Positions 1 to 4,902 of a stretch of DNA of 6,190 nucleotides are shown in pieces. Numbering within the stretch: the first letter of the stretch is position 1; every line of letters begins with the position of its first letter. A model generated the notes under the pieces. It was not told the DNA's origin and did no database searches. It saw only the letters and a list, made by a program, of their open reading frames with translations. The position numbers and the translations under genes are program-made. The stretch is from an uncultured Clostridia bacterium (GTDB lineage: Bacteria > Bacillota > Clostridia > Oscillospirales > Acutalibacteraceae). Location of the stretch: NCBI GenBank assembly GCA_947174455.1, contig CAMWIZ010000057.1:1-6190 (forward strand), written 5' to 3'.

Positions 1-230
1 TCTAACAAAAGGGGAGCATTTCATATATATATGTATGTTTTTTTGCGTATATATAAAAGAGTTTTAGCGAAAATCCAGTGTATGCTGTGTATAAGGCTAA
101 AAAGTCAGTTTTAATGCGGTTTTCGGGGAATTTTATCCCTGTGCTTCTTCTGTGTATGATATGAATTAACGTGTATAAAGTGCCCCTGTGGACATCGTAG
201 AACGAACCCACGACATAGCCGAGAAAAACC
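1..230. other. AT-rich stretch with no supported gene
   Basis: I see no convincing gene here. A minus-strand frame covers most of it, but it has no ribosome binding site and its product is low-complexity and unfamiliar. A plus-strand ATG at 31 follows a purine-rich AAAAGGGGAGC but opens only 27 codons. A reading frame continuous with the sigma gene runs upstream to a stop at 176-178, but it is best seen as chance extension because a well-placed ribosome binding site marks the start at 332. The stretch may hold the promoter for the sigma gene, but I cannot place -35 and -10 boxes with confidence. Confidence 0.5.
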
Positions 231-330
231 GCTGCTCAAATAGAATAAAAGACCGCCCCACCGATAAGCAGAGCAGTCACCCGATTACTAATATTATACT
301 AATATTATACAACTATTCGGGGGTGCGGTC
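231..330 (+). promoter_or_regulatory. Leader of sigma gene with possible Shine-Dalgarno sequestration
   Basis: The ribosome binding site GGGGG (319-323) sits 8 bases before ATG 332. It lies inside the right arm of a long-range pairing: GACCGC-CCC at 251-259 can pair with GGG-T-GCGGTC at 321-330 (9 pairs, one bulged T). A competing pairing joins CCCGA 280-284 to TCGGG 317-321 and also covers the site. A further stem, GCTGCTC 231-237 with GAGCAGT 271-277, is compatible with the second pairing but not with the first. The pairings are visible in the sequence. A role in translational control is inference. Confidence 0.4.
287..308. repeat. Tandem 11-bp direct repeat
   Basis: Two perfect adjacent copies of ACTAATATTAT (287-297 and 298-308) followed by AC lie just before the sigma gene's ribosome binding site. 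Each copy junction creates TATAC-type hexamers resembling a -10 box, but no partner -35 box is evident. It could be a protein-binding site or an unpaired spacer inside the leader fold. Confidence 0.7.
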
Positions 331-331
331 A

Positions 332-1162
332 ATGAATAATGAAGAAATAGTTATACTTATTCAGCAGGGGCAGAAAGAATATTGTACGGAGCGGTGGGAA
401 CGTGTGAGCAAGCTTATAAATATGATGATAGGCAAATACGCAGAACGCCGTATATTACCGCCTGACATTGAAAAAGAGGACTTGCTACAGTGCGGATATT
501 TCGCTATGTTGTCGGCTGTCAAGGCTTATGACAAAGACAAAACTTTTAAATTCAACAGCTATTTGAGTTTTCACGTCAAGAATGCCGTAAATACTGCAAT
601 TAATCACGGTAAGCGTAACACTTCCACAGTTGATATAAAAGAGTTCTCTTATAACAAGACCGTATCGGGAGATGACGGAGAGGAAACCGAGCTTTTAGAG
701 CTTATGCAGGACGAAAGTACGCTGTATGAGTATGAAGCTCTGGAGCTGTCGGATATTCAAAAGCACGTCTGGGAGGCTGTCGCAGAGTTGCCGGAACGTC
801 AAGGAGAAGTAATACGCAGATATTATTTAGAGGGTGCAAGTCTTACAGATTTAGCAAAGGAAAAAGGTGTGGCTGTATCAAATATCCAACAAAGGAAGAA
901 CCAAGGCTTACAAATGTTACGTAAGAATCGATGGTTAAGGAGCTTTTACAAGGAGTATTGGAGCGAGCCATACATAAATATACAGCTTTATTTCTCATAC
1001 TGGAGAACAAGCCCTGAAAAATACGCTATCGAAAAAGATATTTACGATCGCAGGCAGTTGGGCGAATATATCAGCTATGGCAAGGAACAAGTGATAATTA
1101 CCGCTGCTAAGGCTGAGTGTTTGGAGCAATTACAAGAGCAGCAGCATAAGCAAAGAGCGTAA
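332..1162 (+). CDS. Sigma-70-family RNA polymerase sigma factor (mobile-element type)
   Basis: This 276-residue protein directs core RNA polymerase to a specific promoter class and acts in the cytoplasm. Residues about 44-92 fit sigma region 2: an acidic EKEDLLQCGYFAMLSAVKAYD segment followed by FKFNSYLSFHVKNAV, the core-binding and -10 recognition helices. Residues about 118-140 form an acidic linker. Residues about 150-198 fit region 4, with LPERQGEVIRRYYLEGASL leading into a helix-turn-helix (LTDLAKEKGVAVSNIQQRKNQGL) that would read a -35 element. A 75-residue C-terminal tail, rich in Tyr and Trp and ending in a Gln/Glu-rich helix, goes beyond minimal sigma factors. ATG 332 was chosen over a GTG at 188 because GGGGG lies 8 bases upstream and the family homology begins here. 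Small sigma factors of this type are common in clostridial conjugative elements and prophages. Target genes are not in view. Confidence 0.88.
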   Translation: MNNEEIVILIQQGQKEYCTERWERVSKLINMMIGKYAERRILPPDIEKEDLLQCGYFAMLSAVKAYDKDKTFKFNSYLSFHVKNAVNTAINHGKRNTSTVDIKEFSYNKTVSGDDGEETELLELMQDESTLYEYEALELSDIQKHVWEAVAELPERQGEVIRRYYLEGASLTDLAKEKGVAVSNIQQRKNQGLQMLRKNRWLRSFYKEYWSEPYINIQLYFSYWRTSPEKYAIEKDIYDRRQLGEYISYGKEQVIITAAKAECLEQLQEQQHKQRA

Positions 1163-1167
1163 TTTAG

Positions 1168-1216
1168 GGAGGGGGGAACTGTAAAACCTCGTGCGTTAAA
1201 AATGCTGTACCCCTCC
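1168..1216 (+). terminator. Hairpin just after the sigma gene (weak terminator candidate)
   Basis: GGAGGGG (1168-1174) can pair with CCCCTCC (1210-1216), starting 6 bases after the sigma stop codon. The loop is long (35 bases) and no clean T-run follows, so this may be a processing or stability hairpin rather than an intrinsic terminator. Confidence 0.3.
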
Positions 1217-1299
1217 TCGGTCCCTTACAAGGCTTATTTTAGACATTTATGGGGGGGAGTATGAAAGCATATGGATAAGGTTAGAAAGAGCTTTTAAGG

Positions 1300-1362
1300 C
1301 TGTGCTACGGCATAGTTTAGGGTTAAAATCCGAGCGTATTCGGCTATTTCGGCTATCCTAAA
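1300..1362 (+). repeat. Structured segment: UACG-tetraloop hairpin plus nested stem
   Basis: CTGTGC (1300-1305) pairs with GCATAG (1310-1315), including one G-T pair, and closes a TACG loop. As RNA this is a stable C(UACG)G tetraloop. Immediately after it TTTAGG (1316-1321) can pair with CCTAAA (1357-1362), enclosing a short CCGA/TCGG stem (1330-1333/1340-1343). TTCGGCTA occurs twice, 9 bases apart (1339 and 1348). This could be part of a small RNA, but I recognise no known family. Confidence 0.35.
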
Positions 1363-1485
1363 AAAGTATAGTTAGATTTGTAAGTCCCTAAAAAAAGGAT
1401 ACGTCCATTTTTGGACGCATTCCCCGTTTAATCAAGACATTCAAGACACCCTAAAAAGTATTCTTCATTTTCTGAGTCCCTAAAA
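1357..1485 (+). repeat. Imperfect direct repeat, CCTAAAAA-GTAT...AGTCCCTAAAA
   Basis: Two copies of a 36-37-base unit lie at 1357-1393 and 1450-1485. Each begins CCTAAAAA(A)GTAT, has a T-rich middle and ends AGTCCCTAAAA, with the two conserved blocks 25-26 bases apart. Between them TCAAGACA is also duplicated (about 1432-1447). Function is unknown. Confidence 0.5.
1402..1417. repeat. Short hairpin CGTCCA-TTTT-TGGACG
   Basis: A perfect 6-bp stem with a TTTT loop. It resembles the GTCCG-loop-CGGAC family at 1994-2315, but the G-C closing pair is replaced by A-T, so the pairing is kept while the sequence changes. It is an outlying relative of that array. Confidence 0.7.
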
Positions 1486-1589
1486 GGCTATAACTTGAAG
1501 TTAGACCCTTAACAGCACCGAATATTTCCCCACTATAAAAAAGCTATCATTTCAAATGTTACCTTTTATGCACCGTCTAACAGACACCC

Positions 1590-1944
1590 ACAAAAACCTA
1601 CTCGCAAATTACAATAGAGCAGCGGAAAAAGTTAACTAATGTTAACCTTCCGCTGCCCTTATTATTTTGTCTGTGTTGCCCTGTATCGGACGTTTTATGT
1701 ACGAAGCAAAAGTTATTGATTTTAAGTATAAAAACTCAACTGTGGCTAATTATAGGAGTTTATAGGACGGTGTCGTGAAATGCGAAAGGAGTGTCGATTA
1801 AATCTACCTACCTGTAAAACTCTTACATTTTCTAACATTTTCAATGGAGTAACGAAATGTGACACCCTTTTAGGATAGTTGCATTTAGTGGCATTTAAAA
1901 ACAGGTCACGAAAAGTCACGTTTTAAACCCTACAAAAACCTACT
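1590..1944 (+). repeat. Spaced 13-bp direct repeat ACAAAAACCTACT and small local repeats
   Basis: ACAAAAACCTACT occurs at 1590-1602 and again at 1932-1944. Between them are GCATTTA twice with a 10-base period (1881 and 1891) and GTCACG twice (1905 and 1915), each pair close together. These may be binding sites or remnants of duplication. No gene is supported in this interval. Confidence 0.6.
1619..1668 (+). terminator. Strong hairpin, terminator-like
   Basis: GCAGCGGAA (1619-1627) pairs with TTCCGCTGC (1648-1656). Inside, GTTAAC (1631-1636) pairs with GTTAAC (1641-1646) around a TAAT loop. A T-rich but interrupted tail (CCTTATTATTTT) follows. It can serve as a rightward terminator even though no gene is visible upstream, which hints that an unseen transcript ends here. 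The stem carries the octamer that recurs across the window. Confidence 0.55.
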
Positions 1945-1993
1945 TTTGAAAACACCAACATTTACCCACATTTGGAGAGCGCAAATTTGAGCC

Positions 1994-2315
1994 GTCCGTT
2001 TTTCGGACTTTAGGAAAGTTTTTAGAGTTGAGCCGTCTGTTTTTCGGACGGCTGAATATCTCCACAATTCTCAACATTGAGCTGAACACAACTTTGTGCG
2101 TCCGAATTTCGGACACGCAAATTTTGTTTCAGGTTTTCTCAGGTTCTCCACAGCAACGCTTATAAATGCTGAGATTTATATTTCGCTGATAAAATTTAAG
2201 CCGTCAAACTACGTCCTTTAAACGGACGAAACCAGAAGAAAAGGACTGCCCAAAATTGGGCTGTTAGGTATGTCCGAAAAACAGACAGACCCCGAACTCC
2301 GTCCGAAAAACGGAC
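1994..2315. repeat. Array of six 15-base GTCCG-N5-CGGAC palindromes, mirror-symmetric
   Basis: Related 15-mers start at 1994 (GTCCGTTTTTCGGAC), 2035 (GTCTGTTTTTCGGAC), 2100 (GTCCGAATTTCGGAC), 2213 (GTCCTTTAAACGGAC), 2272 (GTCCGAAAAACAGAC) and 2301 (GTCCGAAAAACGGAC). The last two are exact reverse complements of the second and first respectively, so the array reads as a mirror image about roughly 2155-2165. An AT palindrome TATAAAT-N6-ATTTATA (2161-2180) lies near the centre. The copy at 2035 extends to a 9-bp stem (2031-2053). A separate motif, AGCCGTC, precedes several copies (1990, 2031, 2199) and recurs at 2544. The repeats and symmetry are direct observations. An origin, transfer-site or protein-binding role is inference. 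Confidence 0.85.
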
Positions 2316-2336
2316 GAAGTCCCCACAAAATTGTGG
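2248..2336. repeat. Two hairpins sharing a CAAAATTG core
   Basis: GCCCAAAATTGGGC (2248-2261) and CCACAAAATTGTGG (2323-2336) are both perfect palindromic hairpins with the same centre but different, still fully paired outer bases. A related hairpin, CACAA-CT-TTGTG (2087-2098), abuts the third 15-mer of the array. Keeping the pairing while changing the bases suggests that the structure itself matters. Confidence 0.7.
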
Positions 2337-2410
2337 CTACCTTTTCCTGACTATCCCAAAAGAAAAAAAGAACTATGGACGGAAAACGTACAAAGTCAAT
2401 CGGGAAGTAT

Positions 2411-2425
2411 CGACGAATTTCGTCG
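2411..2425. repeat. Palindrome CGACGAATTTCGTCG
   Basis: A 6-bp stem around a three-base centre. It has the same length and the same GAATTTC centre as the 15-mer at 2100, but different outer bases. It may be an outlying array member. Confidence 0.6.
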
Positions 2426-2583
2426 GCGGTTATTTACTAGGTGGAGTATATCCATGTGCGATATGTACAGACATTCACCGTCGGCATTGCTTATATTTCT
2501 CGCACAGCGATAAAAAGCCGTAGAATGCTCTGTATTCGATTTTAGCCGTCAAGGGATAAACTTTTACCCTAATAAGTACCGAA

Positions 2584-2628
2584 AGCCCCACACAAGTCAT
2601 TTAACGGCAAGTATGGGGCTGTTTCTTT
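2584..2628 (+). terminator. Rightward intrinsic terminator candidate
   Basis: AGCCCCA (2584-2590) pairs with TGGGGCT (2614-2620), followed by GTTTCTTT. The loop is 23 bases and the T tract is interrupted, so strength is uncertain. It would end any rightward transcript from the gene-free region before it meets the convergent toxin-antitoxin pair. Confidence 0.45.
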
Positions 2629-2663
2629 AGCTATGTGTTTACGGATAATATTTAGAATTTTGC

Positions 2664-2739
2664 GAAAAGAAAGCTAAAGCAGCGGTTAAGAAATGATATT
2701 GAGAAAGTTTTATTGTTACCCCCTCAATAGAACCGCTGC
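2664..2739 (-). terminator. Terminator of the toxin-antitoxin operon
   Basis: On the minus strand GCAGCGGTT (2739-2731) pairs with AACCGCTGC (2687-2679), with an inner stem TATTGAG/CTCAATA (2729-2723 with 2703-2697). A T-rich tail, TTTAGCTTTCTTTTC, follows. The hairpin begins 15 bases past the toxin stop codon, a natural end for that operon. The stem again uses the recurring GCAGCGG motif. Confidence 0.6.
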
Positions 2740-2754
2740 AATTATAGGGCTGTT

Positions 2755-3321
2755 TTATAAATATTTTAGTAATTGCAAAAGATATTTTACATCCATTGCT
2801 TTACTATCGTTATAGTCAAGCTGTCGTTCACTAAATTGTTTAAATCCGTTTCTTTCATAAAAATTCACAAGTGGTGTTTTATCTTCACACTCTATGTATA
2901 CAATTTTTCCACCTATTAACATTTGAACTTCTGCTACTGTGTCACAAGCTATTTTTAGCAATTCATCGCCGCTAATCAATTTATTATATCCATTAGTAAA
3001 GTTTTTTCCAAGCTGGGCAATAAGAGGAGCTGAGATGTGATAATTTTTTAATTCAGAATTATAAACTGCAAATTTCTTTACTCTATTCCTTAAATTACTG
3101 GAAAGTATTTTAGTGTTTATTGTAAAGTCCTTATTAGCCAGAGTAAAGTACCCGACTAATACTAACTCGCCTTTATATGATGCAAATACTAAATGTGTTC
3201 TGGAAATAAATTGAATATCAAACACTTTAGCTTTAGTTGTTAAAAATTTTTCAACATCATCGTTTAGCGGACAACTAAAAGAGGAGAGAATATTATCCAC
3301 TCTCTCCTCACCTAAATTCAC
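2755..3321 (-). CDS. GNAT-fold N-acetyltransferase, probable toxin; 5' end frameshifted
   Basis: This is the intact in-frame part (188 codons from a GTG) of a GNAT-type acetyltransferase, which would move an acetyl group from acetyl-CoA to an amine; toxin members of the superfamily acetylate charged tRNA. Visible landmarks: HLVFAS (43-48) and LVGYFTL (55-61) as central strands, PLIAQLGKN (99-107), a degenerate acetyl-CoA loop region (about 108-122), and the C-terminal signature IVYIECEDK...FYERNGF (140-160), typical of GNAT folds. Family homology seems to extend upstream of the GTG (KFQVIGYKVISLNDLI), but no ATG is in that frame and the GTG has no ribosome binding site. The expected start, ATG 3382, abuts the antitoxin stop codon and is one base out of frame. 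The pairing with a 55-residue gene supports a toxin-antitoxin module. The target is not known. The protein may be inactive if the frameshift is real. Confidence 0.75.
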   Translation of the reverse strand: MNLGEERVDNILSSFSCPLNDDVEKFLTTKAKVFDIQFISRTHLVFASYKGELVLVGYFTLANKDFTINTKILSSNLRNRVKKFAVYNSELKNYHISAPLIAQLGKNFTNGYNKLISGDELLKIACDTVAEVQMLIGGKIVYIECEDKTPLVNFYERNGFKQFSERQLDYNDSKAMDVKYLLQLLKYL

Positions 3322-3382
3322 AATTAAATCGTTTAGAGAAATAACTTTATAACCTATAACCTGAAATTTTATTCTCTGCCAT
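3322..3382 (-). pseudogene. Out-of-frame 5' end of the acetyltransferase gene
   Basis: ATG 3382 directly follows the antitoxin TAA (TAAATG), with AAGGAG 12 bases upstream, a normal coupled start. In its own frame it stops after 11 codons. Skipping one base within the AAAA run (3370-3367) joins it to the acetyltransferase frame and gives MAENKFQVIGYKVISLNDL followed by IVNLGEER, a 208-residue product. The frameshift may be a mutation, a sequencing error in the homopolymer, or ribosomal or polymerase slippage. I cannot tell these apart from one sequence. Confidence 0.6.
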
Positions 3383-3550
3383 TTACTTGAATAACTCCTT
3401 GATTTTTTCTCCTTGAACTCGTTCCACAGAACGCGAGAATTTTACTTCAGTTCCTTTTGAAGCTTTCGAGTGTTCTAAAGCTTTAACAAGTTTTTGGCAA
3501 GAAGATTTATCCTTAATCTTAACATTTGCATACAAGCTACTTGTTGCCAT
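3383..3550 (-). CDS. Small protein, probable antitoxin of the acetyltransferase pair
   Basis: This 55-residue basic protein (MATSSLYANVKIKDKSS...KELFK) starts at an ATG with AAAGGGG 9 bases upstream and ends one base before the start of the acetyltransferase gene. The first third (SLYANVKIKDK) looks like a beta strand. The middle (CQKLVKALEHSKASKG) and end (ERVQGEKIKELFK) are helical. No characteristic DNA-binding motif is plain. Genes of this size and position often encode the labile partner that neutralises a GNAT toxin, and a similar small gene commonly precedes this acetyltransferase family. The antitoxin role rests on size, order and coupling, not on a known domain. The codons look intact and there is no sign of decay. 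Confidence 0.72.
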   Translation of the reverse strand: MATSSLYANVKIKDKSSCQKLVKALEHSKASKGTEVKFSRSVERVQGEKIKELFK

Positions 3551-3597
3551 CTTTTTACACCCCTTTCAAAGACACATTAAACTTTGTCTTATATTCT

Positions 3598-3603
3598 ATT
3601 ATA
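3598..3603 (-). promoter_or_regulatory. -10 box candidate for the toxin-antitoxin operon
   Basis: A perfect minus-strand TATAAT lies 48 bases upstream of the antitoxin start. No good -35 hexamer sits 17 bases further up, where the sequence is GTATAC, itself a palindrome that could be an operator half-site. The upstream DNA is A/T-tract rich. Confidence 0.5.
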
Positions 3604-3684
3604 CAAATTTTTCAGAAAAAGTATACAGGTAAATTTTACAAAGAAAAAATTATTGTTATTGCATTTTAAACAAAATTGTAAAAA

Positions 3685-3734
3685 GATACGCAATGATACG
3701 AAAAATTATGCAACGATATGAAAAGTTATACCGC
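3685..3734 (+). repeat. Tandem 20-bp iteron-like repeats
   Basis: GATACGAAAAATTATGCAAC (3695-3714) is followed directly by a 15/20-identical copy at 3715-3734 beginning GATATGAAAAGTTAT, and is preceded by a 10-base partial copy GATACGCAAT at 3685. Periods of 10 and 20 bases keep the GATA motifs on one face of the helix, as in iterons bound by replication initiators. No initiator gene lies in the window. The last copy overlaps the recurring octamer CCGCTGCT (3731-3738). Confidence 0.6.
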
Positions 3735-3756
3735 TGCTGATTATAAAAAATCCGTA

Positions 3757-3957
3757 GGGGAGTAAATATCTCCACAGAGAGAGCCGAAATTTGGGATTTT
3801 TAGGGAATTAGGGAATTTTAGGGGGTGTTTTTACAACTTTTCTATTTTTCTTTTGTATGTATATAGAGAGAGAGTTAAAAAATTATTATAAAAAGAAAGT
3901 TGTAAAAACAGGGGGTCATTTTCCCGTTTTCCCTATTTTTCCCGATTTGTACTCCCC
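3757..3957. repeat. 200-bp imperfect inverted repeat with G/C-tract arms
   Basis: The inner arms are perfect: GTTTTTACAACTTT (3827-3840) against AAAGTTGTAAAAAC (3896-3909), separated by 55 AT-rich bases. Outside them GGGA-type blocks (3793-3818) face TTTTCCC-type blocks (about 3918-3942), and GGGGAGTA (3757-3764) faces TACTCCCC (3950-3957). The arms keep the same overall length although several spacer blocks do not pair. G5 tracts next to both inner arms point the same way and so do not pair with each other. Both the iterons on the left and the TCTCCACA sequence inside (about 3770) recall an origin. No gene is supported; a 65-codon frame crossing it (3857-4054) appears spurious. Confidence 0.65.
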
Positions 3958-3968
3958 ACCCTGTGGAC

Positions 3969-4000
3969 AAAGAAAAAGAACAGAGCCTTTAACAGCTCTG
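3969..4000 (-). terminator. Terminator of the RHH regulator gene
   Basis: On the minus strand CAGAGC (4000-3995) pairs with GCTCTG (3986-3981) around an 8-base loop, followed by TTCTTTTTCTTT. It lies 14 bases past the stop codon of the gene at 4014-4208. Confidence 0.65.
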
Positions 4001-4013
4001 CCCCCTGTGGTTA

Positions 4014-4208
4014 TTATTCGGTTGTTTTTTCTCGTTCTATTCTCTGGTCTATAGCTGTTTTAATATAGCCGTTCACACTCTCGCCTACATTAGCAGCGGC
4101 TTCCGCTATCTCCTCGTATTTCTCTTTTTTCACATCTAAGGGTATGCGTTTCAATTTGGTTTTTGCATAATTCAAGTTATATTCAGTTTTCTTGCTATTA
4201 TTGGACAT
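4014..4208 (-). CDS. Ribbon-helix-helix (Arc-like) DNA-binding regulator
   Basis: This 64-residue protein probably binds DNA as a dimer. A short strand, TKLKRIPLDVKKE (17-29), would insert in the major groove; helix A is about 29-41 (EKYEEIAEAAANVG) and helix B about 44-60 (SVNGYIKTAIDQRIERE). The GESVNGYIKTAI stretch is a familiar signature of small RHH proteins in Firmicute mobile elements. The start at 4208 is preferred over the longer ATG at 4256 because AGGTGG lies 7 bases upstream and the extra 16 residues do not fit the family. The gene is transcribed away from the small plus-strand operon, and the shared intergenic region carries three TACGTAC-type sites that overlap both promoters. 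This suggests an autoregulated repressor that also controls the divergent genes. It could instead be an antitoxin of that operon, but no toxin is recognised there. Confidence 0.8.
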   Translation of the reverse strand: MSNNSKKTEYNLNYAKTKLKRIPLDVKKEKYEEIAEAAANVGESVNGYIKTAIDQRIEREKTTE

Positions 4209-4272
4209 CTGTACACCACCTTTATAAAATTGTGTGGGGAGTGCTAAATAAAACACTATTCCACTTTATCTT

Positions 4273-4301
4273 ATTATATCATAAAACGCAACTTACGTAC
4301 A
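4273..4301 (-). promoter_or_regulatory. Extended -10 promoter of the RHH gene
   Basis: Minus-strand TATAAT (4278-4273) is preceded by TGA (4281-4279), forming an extended -10 element. The -35 position (4301-4296) has no consensus hexamer and lies inside the TTACGTACAT site, so a bound repressor would block polymerase. This leaves a leader of about 60 bases before ATG 4208. Confidence 0.6.
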
Positions 4302-4372
4302 TAGTGAAAATAAATATAATTACGTACGTAAGTTTGGTTATTATGCCAATTTACATTTTGTTACGTACGTAG
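4293..4372. promoter_or_regulatory. Three TACGTACGTA-type operators between divergent promoters
   Basis: Site 1 TTACGTACATAG (4293-4304) covers the -35 position of the leftward promoter. Site 2 TTACGTACGTAA (4320-4331) is a perfect palindrome in mid-region. Site 3 TTACGTACGTAG (4361-4372) fills the spacer of the rightward promoter. Centres are 27 and 41 bases apart. Short palindromic, tandemly arranged sites are typical RHH-dimer targets, so the adjacent RHH gene is the likely binder. Confidence 0.72.
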
Positions 4373-4378
4373 TATAAT
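4350..4378 (+). promoter_or_regulatory. Rightward promoter TTTACA-17-TATAAT
   Basis: TTTACA (4350-4355) and a perfect TATAAT (4373-4378) are separated by exactly 17 bases, and operator site 3 occupies the spacer. Transcription would start near 4385 and give a short leader with a GGTT-A-AGG/CCT-A-AACC hairpin (4389-4410) before the 4428 gene. Confidence 0.75.
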
Positions 4379-4427
4379 AAATACAACAGGTTAAGGAAAC
4401 AGCCTAAACCGAGAACAAAGAAAGGGC

Positions 4428-4619
4428 GTGAATACGTTGACATTGGTAAGTACCAAGGAATGTGCTATTGAGTTTCTCAGTGCAATCAATAACGAAAAGC
4501 TGATTGACCGAGCATATTCTCTTATACAGTATCTTTGGTTAAAAGACGACACAGCGAGTTTTCCATTCATAGAAGAAAGGAGCGTTCACGATGAAGGTAA
4601 CAAACAAAGTCAGAGCTAA
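4428..4619 (+). CDS. Small protein of unknown function, first gene of the RHH-controlled operon
   Basis: This 63-residue product from the GTG is mainly helical and acidic: ECAIEFLSAINNEKLIDRAYSLIQYLWLKDD (about 11-41) forms one or two amphipathic helices of a kind often seen in small Firmicute element proteins. I do not recognise a domain and assign no function. The start is unsure. The purine-rich AAAGAAAGGG ends one base before GTG 4428, too close to serve it, so TTG 4437 (10 bases away) may be the real start. The 3' end overlaps the next gene by 29 bases in another frame, so the last 10 or so residues also encode that gene's ribosome binding site and start, a sign of translational coupling. 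It lies directly behind the operator-controlled promoter. Confidence 0.55.
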   Translation: MNTLTLVSTKECAIEFLSAINNEKLIDRAYSLIQYLWLKDDTASFPFIEERSVHDEGNKQSQS

Positions 4620-4902
4620 GGTTTGCAGAATGGCTAACAATCTTATTAAAGAGGGTTACAGCAAAGCCACTGCATTTGTCAGGGCGTGGGTGCTTATAAA
4701 GCTTGAACAAGTAAAAATCCGTGTCAAGGGTGTTACTCAGGGTAAAATTCAGAAAGCTTTGGAACATCTCAGAAGATACAAGGCTGAGGACATCAGCATT
4801 CAGCTTGTACACGAGAGCAACAACCCCTACGACCGCAACGCTGTACAGGTAGTCGTAAGCGTTAAGAATAAAGGTAGTTATAAACTGTGTGACCTCATAT
4901 GA
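4591..4902 (+). CDS. HIRAN-domain protein, C-terminally truncated
   Basis: This 103-residue product starts at an ATG with AAAGGAG 8 bases upstream. A helical N-terminus (RAKVCRMANNLIKEGYSKATAFVRAWVLIKLEQ) precedes a HIRAN domain from about residue 42: KIRVKGVTQGKIQKALEHL, then ISIQLVHESNNPYDRNAVQVVV with the signature NPYD-NAV, then GSYKL. HIRAN domains bind DNA ends or damaged DNA and occur both in SNF2-type proteins and as small stand-alone proteins in clostridial elements. A stand-alone HIRAN normally continues after SYK with a G-Y/F-x-P motif, a helix and a final strand. Here it ends after CDLI, so roughly the last third is missing and folding is doubtful. The out-of-frame tail that follows suggests a frameshift or a deletion fusion. 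Co-transcription with the preceding gene is likely. Confidence 0.65.
   Translation: MKVTNKVRAKVCRMANNLIKEGYSKATAFVRAWVLIKLEQVKIRVKGVTQGKIQKALEHLRRYKAEDISIQLVHESNNPYDRNAVQVVVSVKNKGSYKLCDLI

Larger units (their letters stand above)
1163..2754. other. 1.6-kb gene-free region packed with hairpins and repeats
   Basis: No frame on either strand looks like a real protein. The longest candidate, 2331-2513 (+), begins with TTG inside a hairpin, lacks a ribosome binding site and gives an unfamiliar product. Instead the region carries many short inverted repeats, direct repeats and terminator-like hairpins, listed separately. Its position between the sigma gene and a convergent toxin-antitoxin pair would suit an origin, transfer site or set of non-coding RNAs. 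Decay of former genes is an alternative: short codon-like pieces such as 1698-1766 exist but match nothing I know. Confidence 0.65.

Noticed and set aside
2..211. 69-codon minus-strand frame at the left edge
   Set aside because: No ribosome binding site, biased composition from AT-rich DNA, and no recognisable family.
190..220. Second tRNA-like T arm on the minus strand
   Set aside because: The loop lacks the conserved adenine and no other tRNA arms are present.
188..331. 48-codon N-terminal extension of the sigma factor from GTG 188
   Set aside because: ATG 332 has a strong ribosome binding site and begins the family-like sequence; the extension contains the tandem 11-bp repeat and leader pairings.
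1698..1766. 22-codon frame MYEAKVIDFKYKNSTVANYR and neighbours as a decayed gene
   Set aside because: Codon-like but too short, without a recognised match, and not continued in other frames.
1994..2336. CRISPR array
   Set aside because: Repeats are 14-15 bases, inverted rather than direct, with irregular spacing and no leader or cas genes.
2331..2513. 60-codon plus-strand frame
   Set aside because: Starts with TTG inside a palindrome, lacks a ribosome binding site, and has no family resemblance.
3857..4054. 65-codon plus-strand frame
   Set aside because: Lies across the inverted repeat and antisense to the RHH gene end; no ribosome binding site; composition follows the repeat blocks.
4163..4372. 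69-codon plus-strand frame over the divergent promoters
   Set aside because: Antisense to the RHH gene and overlapping operators and both promoters; hydrophobic product from AT-rich DNA.
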